From Epidermidibacterium keratini (GTDB lineage: Bacteria; Actinomycetota; Actinomycetes; Mycobacteriales; Antricoccaceae): a stretch of 64,000 nucleotides of DNA. Position 1 is the stretch's first letter; each line of letters begins with the position of its first letter. Of this stretch, positions 56,268 through 64,000 are shown in pieces. The DNA lies in contig NZ_CP047156.1 in the NCBI RefSeq assembly GCF_009834025.1, forward strand, positions 3,866,067-3,930,066. The letters are read 5' to 3'. The notes under the pieces are model-generated. The model saw only the letters and a list, made by a program, of their open reading frames with translations. It searched no databases and was not told the origin of the DNA. Position numbers and translations under genes: made by a program.

Positions 56268-57530
56268 ATGGTTATGGACGAAGAGCACGCCAAACATCAT
56301 CGCCGCGCCGCCGGTTACGGTCTCGCCGTCGGCTTCGCCCTGTTCCTACCGCTACACATTGCGCTGAGCCGCACGACTGAGGCCGCTACCGCACTGACGA
56401 TCGTGGGTGCGCTGGCTGCTGCTCTGCCCACTCGCCACTTCTGGTTGCGTCCGGGCTCATCGCGCGTGCCGCGCCCGGACCGCGGGGAGGTCAGCACCTT
56501 CGGAGTCGTCATCGCGATGCTCGCCACGATGATCGCGATCCTGCCAATCACCCAGGTCCCGCGGCCGCTGTCGGACACCCAGAACGCTGCCGAGGAGATC
56601 CCGCCCGGCCAGCGCGGAGGGTTACTGCCGGATGCCTCGGCGCACCTGGCATCGCTGGTCGCACTTGCCTCTTCGGATGACCCGGCGGCCAGCGAGGCCG
56701 TCACCGAGATCGCTGTCGACAGCGGATCGGCGCGCTTGACCGTCTACGGCTCGGGCCAGCTTCGGTCCTACGTGGCTGATACCGCGGGCGCCAGACAATC
56801 AGGGAGTACGACGGCCATCGACGCCACGGTTGCGCCGTACCCGCTGTCCTCGTTGAGCCTCGGCGACCTCAACGAGCTCTTCGAGAATTCGTTGAGCACC
56901 TACGAGTTCGCGACCACGAACTCCGACACGTTGCGCATCGCGAGCGATCAGCCGGGTGCGGTGCCGACCGTCACCATCACCGTCGGCGCGCTGTCACCCT
57001 CACCTAAGATTATCGAGCCGTCGGTGGACGGCGTACTGCCCACACCATTCAGTGTTGCGACCGCCGACGACATCCTGGATGAGATCGGCTTGCTGCTGCA
57101 GAGGGCCGGTCAGTCCGCAGAGGCGCCGGTGATCGGCGAGATCGTGACGCAGAGCGAAGGCAAGTGGCAGACGCCGATCAGGCCCCTCATCGCGACTCCA
57201 CTGGGTACGTCGACGGGCGCCCTTCTGCGGCTGACGGACGGCTCAGGTGCCGTCATGCACACGCTCGGCACTGATCCGAGGATCATCGGCGAGGAACCCG
57301 GCGGCGGCGCTGGCTTCGCTCTCAACGAGCTGAACGCCGAGATGCTCGCGCAGATCATCGACGATGCGGCAAAGCCGTACGCACTTACCGGCGACGACAT
57401 GGGTACGGTCGCGATGCGCATCGCGGCGCAGGATGTCGACGGGACCGTCCAGCCAGTCGTCGAGCTGCAGTTCTCCTCGACGCCGGGCAGCGTCGCGGCG
57501 TACGCCCTCAACGGTGAGCGTCTGTCCTGA
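56268..57530 (+). CDS. Membrane-anchored protein of unknown function, paralogue 2
   Basis: A 420-aa protein with the same topology as its upstream neighbour: helices near residues 15-33, 38-54 and 75-93, then a beta-rich exterior domain with LNELFENSLSTYEFATTNSD in the middle and VQPVVELQFSSTPGSVAAYALNGERLS at the end, matching the neighbour's end. Overall identity looks low, so duplication is old. An ATG two codons in is an equally good start. TAGGCT is 19 bases upstream, and a 42-bp gap separates the two genes, each with its own promoter. Its stop is followed by a 21-bp repeat array. Confidence 0.6.
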   Translation: MVMDEEHAKHHRRAAGYGLAVGFALFLPLHIALSRTTEAATALTIVGALAAALPTRHFWLRPGSSRVPRPDRGEVSTFGVVIAMLATMIAILPITQVPRPLSDTQNAAEEIPPGQRGGLLPDASAHLASLVALASSDDPAASEAVTEIAVDSGSARLTVYGSGQLRSYVADTAGARQSGSTTAIDATVAPYPLSSLSLGDLNELFENSLSTYEFATTNSDTLRIASDQPGAVPTVTITVGALSPSPKIIEPSVDGVLPTPFSVATADDILDEIGLLLQRAGQSAEAPVIGEIVTQSEGKWQTPIRPLIATPLGTSTGALLRLTDGSGAVMHTLGTDPRIIGEEPGGGAGFALNELNAEMLAQIIDDAAKPYALTGDDMGTVAMRIAAQDVDGTVQPVVELQFSSTPGSVAAYALNGERLS

Positions 57531-57537
57531 TCGCGCC

Positions 57538-57613
57538 GCTCGGATCGGCGGGATTAACGCTCGGATCGGCGGGATTAACGCTCGGATCTGTGGGATTAAC
57601 GTTCGGATCGCGG
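57538..57613. repeat. 21-bp tandem repeat at the TrkA-channel stop codon
   Basis: Three full units (57538-57558, 57559-57579, 57580-57600) begin GCTCGGATC and end GGATTAAC, and a fourth partial copy follows. Two are identical and the third differs at two positions. On the minus strand the unit reads NPADPSV in one frame; in the channel gene's frame the TTA of the third unit supplies the stop codon TAA. Since 21 is a multiple of three, unit gain or loss does not shift frame. Confidence 0.93.
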
Positions 57614-58648
57614 TTCGCGCTCGGGGGTTCGCGGGGTGCGGGCCTGGTCGGCATTGCGGACGACGACCAGCCGGTCGCCGTCTTCGAGCGTCTTGACCTG
57701 ATCTTCGAAGAAGCGGTAGAGGTGTCCGTTGCGGTAGACGCCGAGCACCTGGTCAGAGGTCCACTTCGGTGAGCGGCCGACCTCGTCGGGGTGTACGTCG
57801 CGCTGCGCGACCTCCAGGCCGTTGCCGGGGCTGAGCATGTCCTCGAGCACCTCGGCCAGCGACGGGTTGACCGACGCGAGCGCAAGCATGCGACCGACCG
57901 CCTCGGACGACGTCACGGTCTGGTCGGCCCCACTCTGGCGCAGCAGGTGGATGTTCTCCTGCTCGCGCACCGCCACGATAATGTGCGCCTTCGGATTCAG
58001 CTGGCGGGCGGTGAGCGTCGCCAGGACAGCCGAGTCGTCGCGGTTGGTCGTGATGATGATCTGGTCGGCTTCGGCGGCCTGGGCCCGCACGAGTACGTCG
58101 CGACGCGTCGCATCACCGATGATCGAGGCGAGCCCGTCAGACTGTGCCTCCAGCGACGCCTGGTTGCTGGGGTCGATGACGATGATGTTCTCGCGCTCGA
58201 CGCCGCTGTTGGTGAGGGTCTCGACCGCCGCTCGGCCCTTCGTGCCGTAGCCGACAATGACGACGTGGTTCTTCATGTGTCTCCTCCAGCGAGCCATCTT
58301 CAGGCGCTCGCGGCCCTGGGTGGCAAGCACTTCGAGCGTCGTACCGACCAACAGGATCAGGAACATCACGCGTAGCGGGGTGATGACGATGATGTTGACG
58401 AGCCTCGCCGAGTCCGAGACCGGGGTGATATCGCCGTACCCGGTCGTGGTCATCGTGACGGTTGTGTAGTAAACGGCGTCCAGCAGCGTCAGGCCGCGCT
58501 CATCGCCGTCGCGATAGCCGTCCCGGTCGATATAGACCACCGCCACGACGACCGCGATCAGCGCAAGGGCGATCCCGATGCGCGATGACAGCGACCGGAC
58601 CGGTGAGACGACACGCTCAGGTAGGCGCAGGATCGACTGTTCGGCCAA
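57596..58648 (-). CDS. Potassium channel with TrkA-N/RCK domain
   Basis: A 350-aa two-helix channel of the MthK/Kch type. Helices flank the pore at about 25-40 and 84-108, the selectivity filter is TTGYGD (68-73), and the RCK domain starts at VVIVGYGTKGRAAVE (129-143) with IIVIDPSNQ and IIITTNRDD. A C-terminal TrkA-C-like part ends in an Arg/Glu/Pro-rich tail whose stop lies in a tandem repeat. It controls K+ flux, gated by nucleotide or Ca2+ binding to RCK in relatives. The TTG start is nine bases after GGAG, and TAGACT lies 42 bases upstream. Confidence 0.9.
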   Translation of the reverse strand: MAEQSILRLPERVVSPVRSLSSRIGIALALIAVVVAVVYIDRDGYRDGDERGLTLLDAVYYTTVTMTTTGYGDITPVSDSARLVNIIVITPLRVMFLILLVGTTLEVLATQGRERLKMARWRRHMKNHVVIVGYGTKGRAAVETLTNSGVERENIIVIDPSNQASLEAQSDGLASIIGDATRRDVLVRAQAAEADQIIITTNRDDSAVLATLTARQLNPKAHIIVAVREQENIHLLRQSGADQTVTSSEAVGRMLALASVNPSLAEVLEDMLSPGNGLEVAQRDVHPDEVGRSPKWTSDQVLGVYRNGHLYRFFEDQVKTLEDGDRLVVVRNADQARTPRTPEREPRSER

Positions 58649-58689
58649 CGGTCGGGACTCCCTGATGGGCGGGCGGGGACTGGAGGATG

Positions 58690-58695
58690 AGTCTA
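58690..58695 (-). promoter_or_regulatory. -10 element of the potassium channel gene
   Basis: TAGACT on the minus strand lies 42 bases before the TTG start, predicting a leader of about 35 nt that carries the GGAG ribosome binding site. Confidence 0.35.
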
Positions 58696-58786
58696 GCGAT
58701 CCCGCGACGCGCGGTGGACTTTGATGCGCTAAATCGCCTCGATCGCATCGAACCCCACCGCGCGTGCGGGGATTGCTCGTCAGCGC

Positions 58787-59221
58787 TTAGAGGTTGAAGC
58801 CCAGCGCGCGAAGCTGTTCGCGGCCCTCGTCGGTGATCTTCTCCATCGACCACGGCGGCATCCAGACCCAGTTGATCTTGACGTCCTTGCACAGGCCCGG
58901 GCCGGGTCCGCCGGTGACGGCAGCGTGGGTCTGGTCTTCGATGACGTCGGTCAGCGGGCAGGCCGCGGACGTCAGCGTCATGTCGATGGTGGCGACGTTG
59001 TTGTCGTCGATGTCCATGCCATAGACGAGACCGAGATCGACGACGTTGATCCCGAGCTCGGGGTCGACGACGTCACGCATCGCCTCCTCGAGATCATCGA
59101 GCGCGGCGACCTTGGTATCGCCGGCGGGCGCCGCGGTCGCGTCGGTCGCGGCGTCCGTCGCTGCCGGCTCTGAGGTGTGAGCGGTCTCGGTCGAGTTCGT
59201 GTTCGGTGCGGTGTCGGTCAC
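58787..59221 (-). CDS. sufT: SufT/MIP18 (DUF59) family Fe-S assembly protein
   Basis: A 144-aa protein. Residues 1-35 are Thr/Ala/Glu-rich and probably disordered. The DUF59 core begins at LEEAMRDVVDPELGINVVDLGLVYG and contains the conserved TSAACPLT cysteine. SufT proteins aid Fe-S cluster maturation or transfer to targets. The GTG start overlaps the sufU stop as GTGA, so it closes the suf operon. The upstream in-frame extension is a shadow of sufU. The gene is the last of the operon; 138 bp separate it from the channel gene. Confidence 0.88.
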   Translation of the reverse strand: MTDTAPNTNSTETAHTSEPAATDAATDATAAPAGDTKVAALDDLEEAMRDVVDPELGINVVDLGLVYGMDIDDNNVATIDMTLTSAACPLTDVIEDQTHAAVTGGPGPGLCKDVKINWVWMPPWSMEKITDEGREQLRALGFNL

Positions 59222-59679
59222 GACGCCTCCCCGGGGATCTGCGCGCCGCCTCGTGCGGCCGCGTCTTTGAATGCCATCCAACCCAGCAGCGCGCACTTGA
59301 CCCGCGCTGGGAACTTCGCGACGCCGGCAAACGCGACGCCATCTTCAAGTATGTCTTCGTCGGGCTCGATGGCCCCTTTGCTCATCATAAGTTCGGTGAA
59401 CGCATCGAGCTTGCTCATCGCATCGCTGATGCTCTGGCCGTGCACCAGCTCGTACAGCACCGACTCCGAGGCCTGACTGATCGAGCAGCCGATTCCGTCG
59501 TAGGACAGGTCCTCGACGCGCTCGCCGTCCTCGCTGAGCTTCACCCGCACGGTGACCTCGTCGCCGCACGTCGGGTTGACCTGGTGTGACTCGCCATCGA
59601 ACGGGTCACGCAGACCTTTGCCCTGCGGGTTGCGGTAGTGGTCCAGGATGATCTCCTGGTACATCGATTCGAGCTTCAT
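59218..59679 (-). CDS. sufU: Fe-S assembly sulfur-transfer protein SufU
   Basis: A 153-aa SufU that accepts sulfur from SufS through a zinc site and passes it to the SufBCD scaffold. Zinc ligands are C38 and D40 (NPTCGD), C65 (GIGCSIS) and C129 (RVKCALLGW). The length and the insert between the second and third ligands distinguish it from IscU. The ATG giving MKLESMYQEIILDHY was chosen; the longer frame upstream is a sufS shadow. It lies seven bp after sufS and overlaps sufT by 4 bp. Confidence 0.94.
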   Translation of the reverse strand: MKLESMYQEIILDHYRNPQGKGLRDPFDGESHQVNPTCGDEVTVRVKLSEDGERVEDLSYDGIGCSISQASESVLYELVHGQSISDAMSKLDAFTELMMSKGAIEPDEDILEDGVAFAGVAKFPARVKCALLGWMAFKDAAARGGAQIPGEAS

Positions 59680-59686
59680 GACGCTC

Positions 59687-60943
59687 CTAGTAGTCGACCC
59701 GGAAGAACGACTTGACCTTGTCCAGCCCTTCGATGAAGGCGTCGATCTCGGCGGTCGTGGTGTAGAGGTACGGCGAGATGCGAGTGGACGAGCCGATCTT
59801 GAACCGCTCGTGCGCGGGTCGAGCGCAGTGGTGTCCACCGCGTACGGCGATGCCGTAGGAGTCCAGCACCTGACCGACATCGTGCGGGTGGATCTGGTCG
59901 AGCTCGAAGCTGATCGCTCCCCCACGGTTCTCCGTCGTCGTCGGACCGAGGATGCGCACACCCTTGACCGACTGCATCGCATCGAGCGCGTAGCCGGTCA
60001 GCGCGCGCTCGTGCTCGGCGATGGCATCCATCCCGATGTTGTTGAGGTAGTCGACCGCGGCACCGAGCCCGACGATCTGCACGATCGGCGGGGTGCCGGC
60101 CTCGAACTTGTACGGCGGCGGGGCGTACGTCGAGCCGCTCATCTTCACGATCTCGATCATCTCGCCACCGCCGAGGAACGGTGGCAGCTGCTCGAGCAGC
60201 TCGTAACGTGCCCACAGCACGCCTACGCCGGTGGGGCCGACCATCTTGTGGCCGGTGAAGGCCACCGCGTCAGCGCCGAGCGTGGACACGTCGTACGGCA
60301 TCTGCGGCACCGCCTGCGAGGCATCGACAAACATCAACGCACCGACAGCATGCGCTTTGTCGGCCAGCTCGCGGATCGGATTGATGGTGCCGAGCATGTT
60401 GGAGACATGCGTGATCGAGACGACCTTAGTGCGCTCGTTGATCAGCGAGTCGATATCGCTGAGATCGAGCCGGCCCTCCTCGGTGATCCCGAACCAGCGC
60501 AAGGTCGCGCCGGTCCGTTCGGCGAGTAGCTGCCACGGCACGATGTTGGAGTGGTGCTCCATCTCGCTGATGACGATCTCGTCGCCGGGGCCGATCTTGA
60601 GCTCACCGGTGGCATCGCCGACAGAGCGCGCCAAGAGGTTGAGCGCCTCGGAGGCGTTCTTGGTGAAGACGACCTCTTCGGGCCGCGAGGCACCAATGAA
60701 GGACGCGACCTTGGCGCGTGCGTCCTCCATCGCCGACGTCGACTCCTCGCCGAGCCGGTGCATCGCGCGAGCGACGTTGGCGTTGTGCAACGCGAAGTGC
60801 TCATCCATCGTGTCGATGACCGACTGCGGCTTCTGCGAGGTGTTGGCCGAGTCGAGGTAGATCAGCGGCACGCCGTCGTCGAACTCCCGCTTGAGGATCG
60901 GGAAGTCGGCGCGGATCGCCTCGACGTCGTACTTGCTAGACAT
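59687..60943 (-). CDS. sufS: Cysteine desulfurase SufS
   Basis: A 418-aa pyridoxal-phosphate enzyme that removes sulfur from cysteine as a persulfide for Fe-S assembly. The PLP lysine is K233 (FTGHKMVGPTG) and the persulfide cysteine C373 (RGGHHCARPAHERF). EMEHHSNIVPWQ and VDASQAVPQMP are typical group II desulfurase segments. The ATG follows GAAGG by three to four bases. It works with SufU here rather than SufE. The window order sufB-sufD-sufC-sufS-sufU-sufT is that of actinobacterial operons. Confidence 0.96.
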   Translation of the reverse strand: MSSKYDVEAIRADFPILKREFDDGVPLIYLDSANTSQKPQSVIDTMDEHFALHNANVARAMHRLGEESTSAMEDARAKVASFIGASRPEEVVFTKNASEALNLLARSVGDATGELKIGPGDEIVISEMEHHSNIVPWQLLAERTGATLRWFGITEEGRLDLSDIDSLINERTKVVSITHVSNMLGTINPIRELADKAHAVGALMFVDASQAVPQMPYDVSTLGADAVAFTGHKMVGPTGVGVLWARYELLEQLPPFLGGGEMIEIVKMSGSTYAPPPYKFEAGTPPIVQIVGLGAAVDYLNNIGMDAIAEHERALTGYALDAMQSVKGVRILGPTTTENRGGAISFELDQIHPHDVGQVLDSYGIAVRGGHHCARPAHERFKIGSSTRISPYLYTTTAEIDAFIEGLDKVKSFFRVDY

Positions 60944-60977
60944 ACTTGCCTTCTTCGGTTGTCGTCCCGCGTGCTGG

Positions 60978-61736
60978 TTAGGCGTTGGCGGTGATGAAGC
61001 GCTCGTAGCCGTTGGCCTCGAGCTCGTCGGCGAGCTCGGGTCCACCGGACTCGACGATCTTGCCGCCGGCAAAGACGTGCACGAAGTCCGGCTTCACGTA
61101 GCGCAGGATGCGGGTGTAGTGCGTGATGAGCAGTACGCCGGTGTCACCGCTGGAGCGGACGCGGTTGATGCCGTCGGAGACGACCCGCAGCGCGTCGATG
61201 TCCAGACCGGAGTCGGTTTCGTCGAGTACGGCGAACTTCGGCTTCAGCAGCTCCATCTGCAGGATCTCGTGGCGCTTCTTCTCGCCACCGGAGAAGCCTT
61301 CGTTGAGCGAGCGCTCGGAGAAGGACGGATCCATCTTGAGGTCGTCCATGGCGCCCTTGACTTCCTTGACCCAGGTGCGCAGCTTCGGCGACTCGCCGCG
61401 GACGGCGGTTGCCGCGGTGCGCAGGAAGTTGGCGACCGAGACGCCCGGAACCTCGACGGGGTACTGCATCGCGAGGAACAGGCCGGCGCGAGCGCGCTCG
61501 TCGACGGTCATGTCGAGGATGTCGACACCGTCGAGGGTGACGCTGCCACCGGTGATCTCGTACTTGGGGTGTCCGGCGATCGAGTAGGCGAGGGTCGATT
61601 TACCCGAGCCGTTGGGACCCATGAGCGCGTGGGTCTCACCGGAGTTCACGGTGAGGTCGACGCCCTTGAGGATCGGCTTCTTCTCTTCGTTGGTATCGAC
61701 GCTGACGTGCAGGTCCTTGATGTCCAAGGTAGCCAT
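60978..61736 (-). CDS. sufC: Fe-S assembly ATPase SufC
   Basis: A 252-aa ABC-type ATPase without membrane domains that powers the SufBCD scaffold. Walker A is GPNGSGKS (40-47), the signature is FSGGEKKRHEI, and Walker B lies in AVLDETDSGLDIDAL with the SufC-specific DSGLD wording. A purine-rich AGGAGAAAG precedes the ATG. It lies between sufD and sufS with 33-bp gaps, and its ATP-binding dimer is expected to open the SufB-SufD interface. Confidence 0.97.
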   Translation of the reverse strand: MATLDIKDLHVSVDTNEEKKPILKGVDLTVNSGETHALMGPNGSGKSTLAYSIAGHPKYEITGGSVTLDGVDILDMTVDERARAGLFLAMQYPVEVPGVSVANFLRTAATAVRGESPKLRTWVKEVKGAMDDLKMDPSFSERSLNEGFSGGEKKRHEILQMELLKPKFAVLDETDSGLDIDALRVVSDGINRVRSSGDTGVLLITHYTRILRYVKPDFVHVFAGGKIVESGGPELADELEANGYERFITANA

Positions 61737-61769
61737 GGTGGTTCTTTCTCCTGAAAAGTTGGGGTGGAT

Positions 61770-62942
61770 CTAGGCGTTAGAGCGGGCGAGCTCTTCTTCG
61801 ACGGCGGCGATCAGCTTCTCTTCGATGTCCTTGATGCCGATCTTGCGGATGATGTCGGCAAAGAAGCCGCGCACGACGAGCCGGCGGGCCTCCTCGGCGG
61901 GGATGCCGCGGGCCTGCAGGTAGAACAGCTGCTCGTCGTCGAACCGGCCGGTGGTGCTGGCGTGACCGGCGCCTTCGATGTCACCGGTCTCGATCTCCAG
62001 GTTCGGCACCGAGTCGGCGCGGCAGCCGTCGGTGAGCACCAGGTTGCGGTTGGCCTCGTAGGTCTCGATGCCTTCGGCGACCTTGCGGATCAGGATGTCG
62101 CCGATCCACACGGTGTGCGCGTCCTTGCCCTGCAGCGCGCCTTTGTAGTCGACGTTGCTCTTGGTCTTCGGTGCGTCGTGGTCGACGAACAACCGGTGCT
62201 CGATGTGCTGGCCGGCATCGGCGAAGTAGACGCCGAGCAGCTCGGCCTCGCCGCCGGGTCCGGCGTACGACACCGAGGTGTTGGCGCGCACGAGGTCGCC
62301 GCCGAAGGTGACGGTGATGTGCCGGAACGTCGCGTCGCGCCCGACGGTGGCGTGCTGCGCCGAGTGGTGCAGCGCGTCGTCGGCCCAGTCATCGAGGGTG
62401 ACGACGGTGAGGTGCGCACCGTCTTCGACGACAATCTCGATGGCGTCAGCGAGCACGGCCGAGCCCTTGAAGTCGAGTACGACGGTGCCGCGGCTGAACT
62501 TCTGCGCGACGATCTGCAGGCGCGCGGCGGCGGCCTGCTCGCCCACTCCGTTGCCGGTCGCGGTGATGACAACCGGCTCGTCGAGTACGACGTCGCTCGG
62601 AAGCACGACGCGGTCGATGTAGCTCACGGCGTCCCAGGCGCGGGCAGTGATGCGGTCGGTCGGCTGGTAGCCGGCGATCGTGGCGGTCTTGTCGGTGATC
62701 TCGACGCGTTCGGTCTGGACGCCTTCGGGCGCGCCGACTTCGACGTCAATGCTCGCGCCGAACGGCGCTTCCTTGTGAAGGTCGCGAAGGCGGCGCATCG
62801 GGGTGAAGCGCCAGATCTCCTCGCGGCCACTGGGGACCGGGTGGTCCTCGACCTGGAACGAGCCCTCGGGATGCAGGTGCGAGAGCACCTTGTCCGTCGT
62901 CTCGATCGCCCCCGCCACAGCAGGGCTATCAGTTGCAGTCAC
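61770..62942 (-). CDS. sufD: Fe-S cluster assembly protein SufD
   Basis: A 390-aa SufD, the scaffold partner of SufB. The beta-helix core shows repeated hydrophobic strands, and the C-terminal GHASTTGRFDDEQLFYLQARGIPAEEARRL is the SufB/SufD C-terminal signature, with a histidine at its start. SufD lacks the cluster-site cysteines of SufB. The GTG start is preceded by a long purine-rich tract (GAGAAAAAGAAAGTAGAGAA). Unlike the usual short sufB-sufD spacing, 344 bp with a large palindrome separate it from sufB. Confidence 0.95.
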   Translation of the reverse strand: MTATDSPAVAGAIETTDKVLSHLHPEGSFQVEDHPVPSGREEIWRFTPMRRLRDLHKEAPFGASIDVEVGAPEGVQTERVEITDKTATIAGYQPTDRITARAWDAVSYIDRVVLPSDVVLDEPVVITATGNGVGEQAAAARLQIVAQKFSRGTVVLDFKGSAVLADAIEIVVEDGAHLTVVTLDDWADDALHHSAQHATVGRDATFRHITVTFGGDLVRANTSVSYAGPGGEAELLGVYFADAGQHIEHRLFVDHDAPKTKSNVDYKGALQGKDAHTVWIGDILIRKVAEGIETYEANRNLVLTDGCRADSVPNLEIETGDIEGAGHASTTGRFDDEQLFYLQARGIPAEEARRLVVRGFFADIIRKIGIKDIEEKLIAAVEEELARSNA

Positions 62943-63286
62943 TTCTCTACTTTCTTTTTCTCTATCTCAAGATCCGACTGATCGGTCCGCTCACAGCAAC
63001 CGTCCCGACCCGCTGTGCTCACTCCCCGCCAGGGCCAACCAGGACGGTGAGTGGCCACTTCCCGCAGCGAACTACGCGACCGCGTGGGCCGAGGGCGCTG
63101 CTCAAGGAGATGGGGTGGGGCCGTCCCGAGGGATGGATGGGCCTGGCCGCCGAGCGAGCCCTTCGACAACCGGTGCTCGTTCCTCGCACCTGCTCAGGAC
63201 AAGGAACGAGCGAGGCTGGTTATGCCCGAGGGACGGCCCCACCCCATCGACGGAACCCGCCGGGCTCCGCCAACGCAATCGGCGTA
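62943..63286. other. 344-bp non-coding insert between sufB and sufD
   Basis: No gene is supported. Besides the main inverted repeat, a smaller hairpin (CTCAC at 63018-63022 with GTGAG at 63047-63051) and the palindrome GTGGCCAC (63051-63058) lie on the sufD side. Short open frames crossing the repeat have no start signal and no family resemblance. The remainder shows no promoter that I can defend, though an internal sufD promoter may exist in the purine-rich end. Confidence 0.8.
63110..63247. repeat. 138-bp inverted-repeat element between sufB and sufD
   Basis: ATGGGGTGGGGCCGTCCC (63110-63127) is perfectly repeated in reverse at 63230-63247, and a nested stem GCTCGTTCCT/AGGAACGAGC (63175-63184 with 63202-63211) sits in its middle with a 17-base loop; AACC/GGTT near 63168 and 63218 extends it. 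The RNA could fold into a long cruciform-like hairpin. It looks like a MITE-like or REP-type mobile palindrome inserted in the operon; no transposase is linked. Confidence 0.88.
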
Positions 63287-64000
63287 CTAGCCGACCGCGC
63301 CTTCCATTTGCAGCTCGATCAGGCGGTTCAGCTCCAGCGCGTACTCCATCGGCAGCTCCTTGGCGATTGGCTCGACGAAGCCGCGGACGATCATCGCCAT
63401 TGCCTCGTCCTCCTCCATGCCACGGCTCATCAGGTAGAAGAGCTGGTCTTCGCTGACCTTCGTGACGGTGGCCTCGTGCCCCATCGACACGTCGTCATTG
63501 CGGATGTCGACGTAGGGGTAGGTGTCCGAGCGGCTGATCTGGTCGACCAGCAGCGCGTCGCACTTCACGACCGAAGACGAGCCGTGGGCGCGCGGCGCGA
63601 CGCGGACCAGGCCGCGGTACGACGCACGTCCGCCGCCGCGGGCGACCGACTTGGAGATGATCGAGCTCGAGGTGTGCGGTGCCTGGTGCACCATCTTCGA
63701 GCCGGCGTCCTGGTGCTGGCCTTCGCCGGCGAACGCGACCGAGAGAACCTCGCCGCGGGCGTGCTCGCCGAGCATGAACACGGCCGGGTACTTCATGGTC
63801 ACCTTGGAGCCGATGTTGCCGTCGATCCACTCCATGGTGGCGCCTTCGTAGGCGTTGGCGCGCTTGGTGACCAGGTTGTAGACGTTGTTCGACCAGTTCT
63901 GGATGGTCGTGTAGCGCACCCGGGCGTTCTTCTTGACGACGATCTCCACGACCGCGGAGTGCAACGAGTCCGAGGAGTAGATCGGCGCGGTGCAGCCCTC
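63287..64000 (-). CDS. sufB: Fe-S cluster assembly protein SufB (C-terminal part, cut by window edge)
   Basis: The last 238 codons of SufB, whose start lies beyond the right edge (full length about 480 aa). The piece begins with [20 protein letters not shown], so reading from the internal Met would lose conserved sequence. It contains [21 protein letters not shown], the [20 protein letters not shown] segment, a cysteine in VVKCDALL used in cluster assembly, and the C-terminal signature [22 protein letters not shown]. SufB is the scaffold with cluster ligands and is normally the first structural gene of the operon after sufR. Confidence 0.97.
   Translation of the reverse strand, partial: EGCTAPIYSSDSLHSAVVEIVVKKNARVRYTTIQNWSNNVYNLVTKRANAYEGATMEWIDGNIGSKVTMKYPAVFMLGEHARGEVLSVAFAGEGQHQDAGSKMVHQAPHTSSSIISKSVARGGGRASYRGLVRVAPRAHGSSSVVKCDALLVDQISRSDTYPYVDIRNDDVSMGHEATVTKVSEDQLFYLMSRGMEEDEAMAMIVRGFVEPIAKELPMEYALELNRLIELQMEGAVG

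Noticed and set aside
63051-63290. A 79-codon frame between sufB and sufD
   Set aside because: It crosses the inverted-repeat element and has no family resemblance or start context.

Overview
The window is one contiguous stretch of high-GC actinobacterial chromosome, almost fully coding. Diagnostic genes are mshC (mycothiol synthesis), the DUF3090 and DUF3097 families, an InhA-type enoyl-ACP reductase next to fabG, a coproporphyrin-type ferrochelatase with C-terminal Fe-S cysteines, and a complete suf operon with SufU. GTG and TTG starts are common, and many genes look leaderless (TANNNT, then 6-7 nt, then the start codon). Gene order in several blocks matches what I recall from mycobacteria and relatives (mshC-DUF3090-phosphatase-uppP; acn-moxR-DUF58-VWA-fabG-inhA-hemH), but genus cannot be assigned; a non-mycobacterial actinomycete of the Frankia/Geodermatophilus/Nocardioides breadth fits.

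Layout. 1-4064: leftward operon mshC (3' end cut), SCO1664-like kinase-fold protein, DUF3090, histidine phosphatase, uppP. 4201-7315: aldo/keto reductase, RecD2-like helicase, DUF5703 protein. 7327-10526: leftward quinone oxidoreductase, SDR and M20 peptidase. 10746-12632: DEAD-box helicase, tRNA-Leu(GAG), intrinsic terminator. 12736-15379: Pro/Ala-rich anchored protein, VOC protein, and a tandem duplication of an unrecognised 170-aa gene. 15485-25637: CoA ligase, M20 peptidase plus MHS transporter, HrpA, TSUP permease, serine hydrolase. 25764-29705: EamA exporter, then a queuosine set (gluQRS, yhhQ-type transporter, tgt). 29722-35072: EamA, aldo/keto reductase, SPFH/NfeD pair, DUF3097, unknown protein. 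35104-41626: lipoprotein, hemH-inhA-fabG, and the VWA-DUF58-MoxR trio. 41778-47114: acyl-CoA synthetase, aconitase, TSUP permease. 47115-54837: palindromic repeats, DUF222/HNH protein, ABC exporter with a MerR/SoxR-like promoter, membrane protein, ABC-F protein. 54921-58648: two divergent paralogous membrane proteins of unknown function and a K+ channel. 58787-64000: sufT, sufU, sufS, sufC, sufD and the 3' part of sufB, with a large inverted-repeat element between sufB and sufD.

Functional themes: thiol and Fe-S homeostasis (mycothiol, Suf, aconitase, ferrochelatase), queuine salvage and tRNA modification, fatty-acid elongation, cell-wall lipid carrier recycling, and helicase-based RNA/DNA metabolism. 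No phage, transposase, CRISPR array, restriction or toxin-antitoxin system is recognisable. The least explained content is the duplicated 170-aa gene pair, the divergent membrane paralogues at 54921-57530, the dispersed palindromic elements (27.6, 47.2 and 63.1 kb) and the MerR-type promoter of the ABC exporter.
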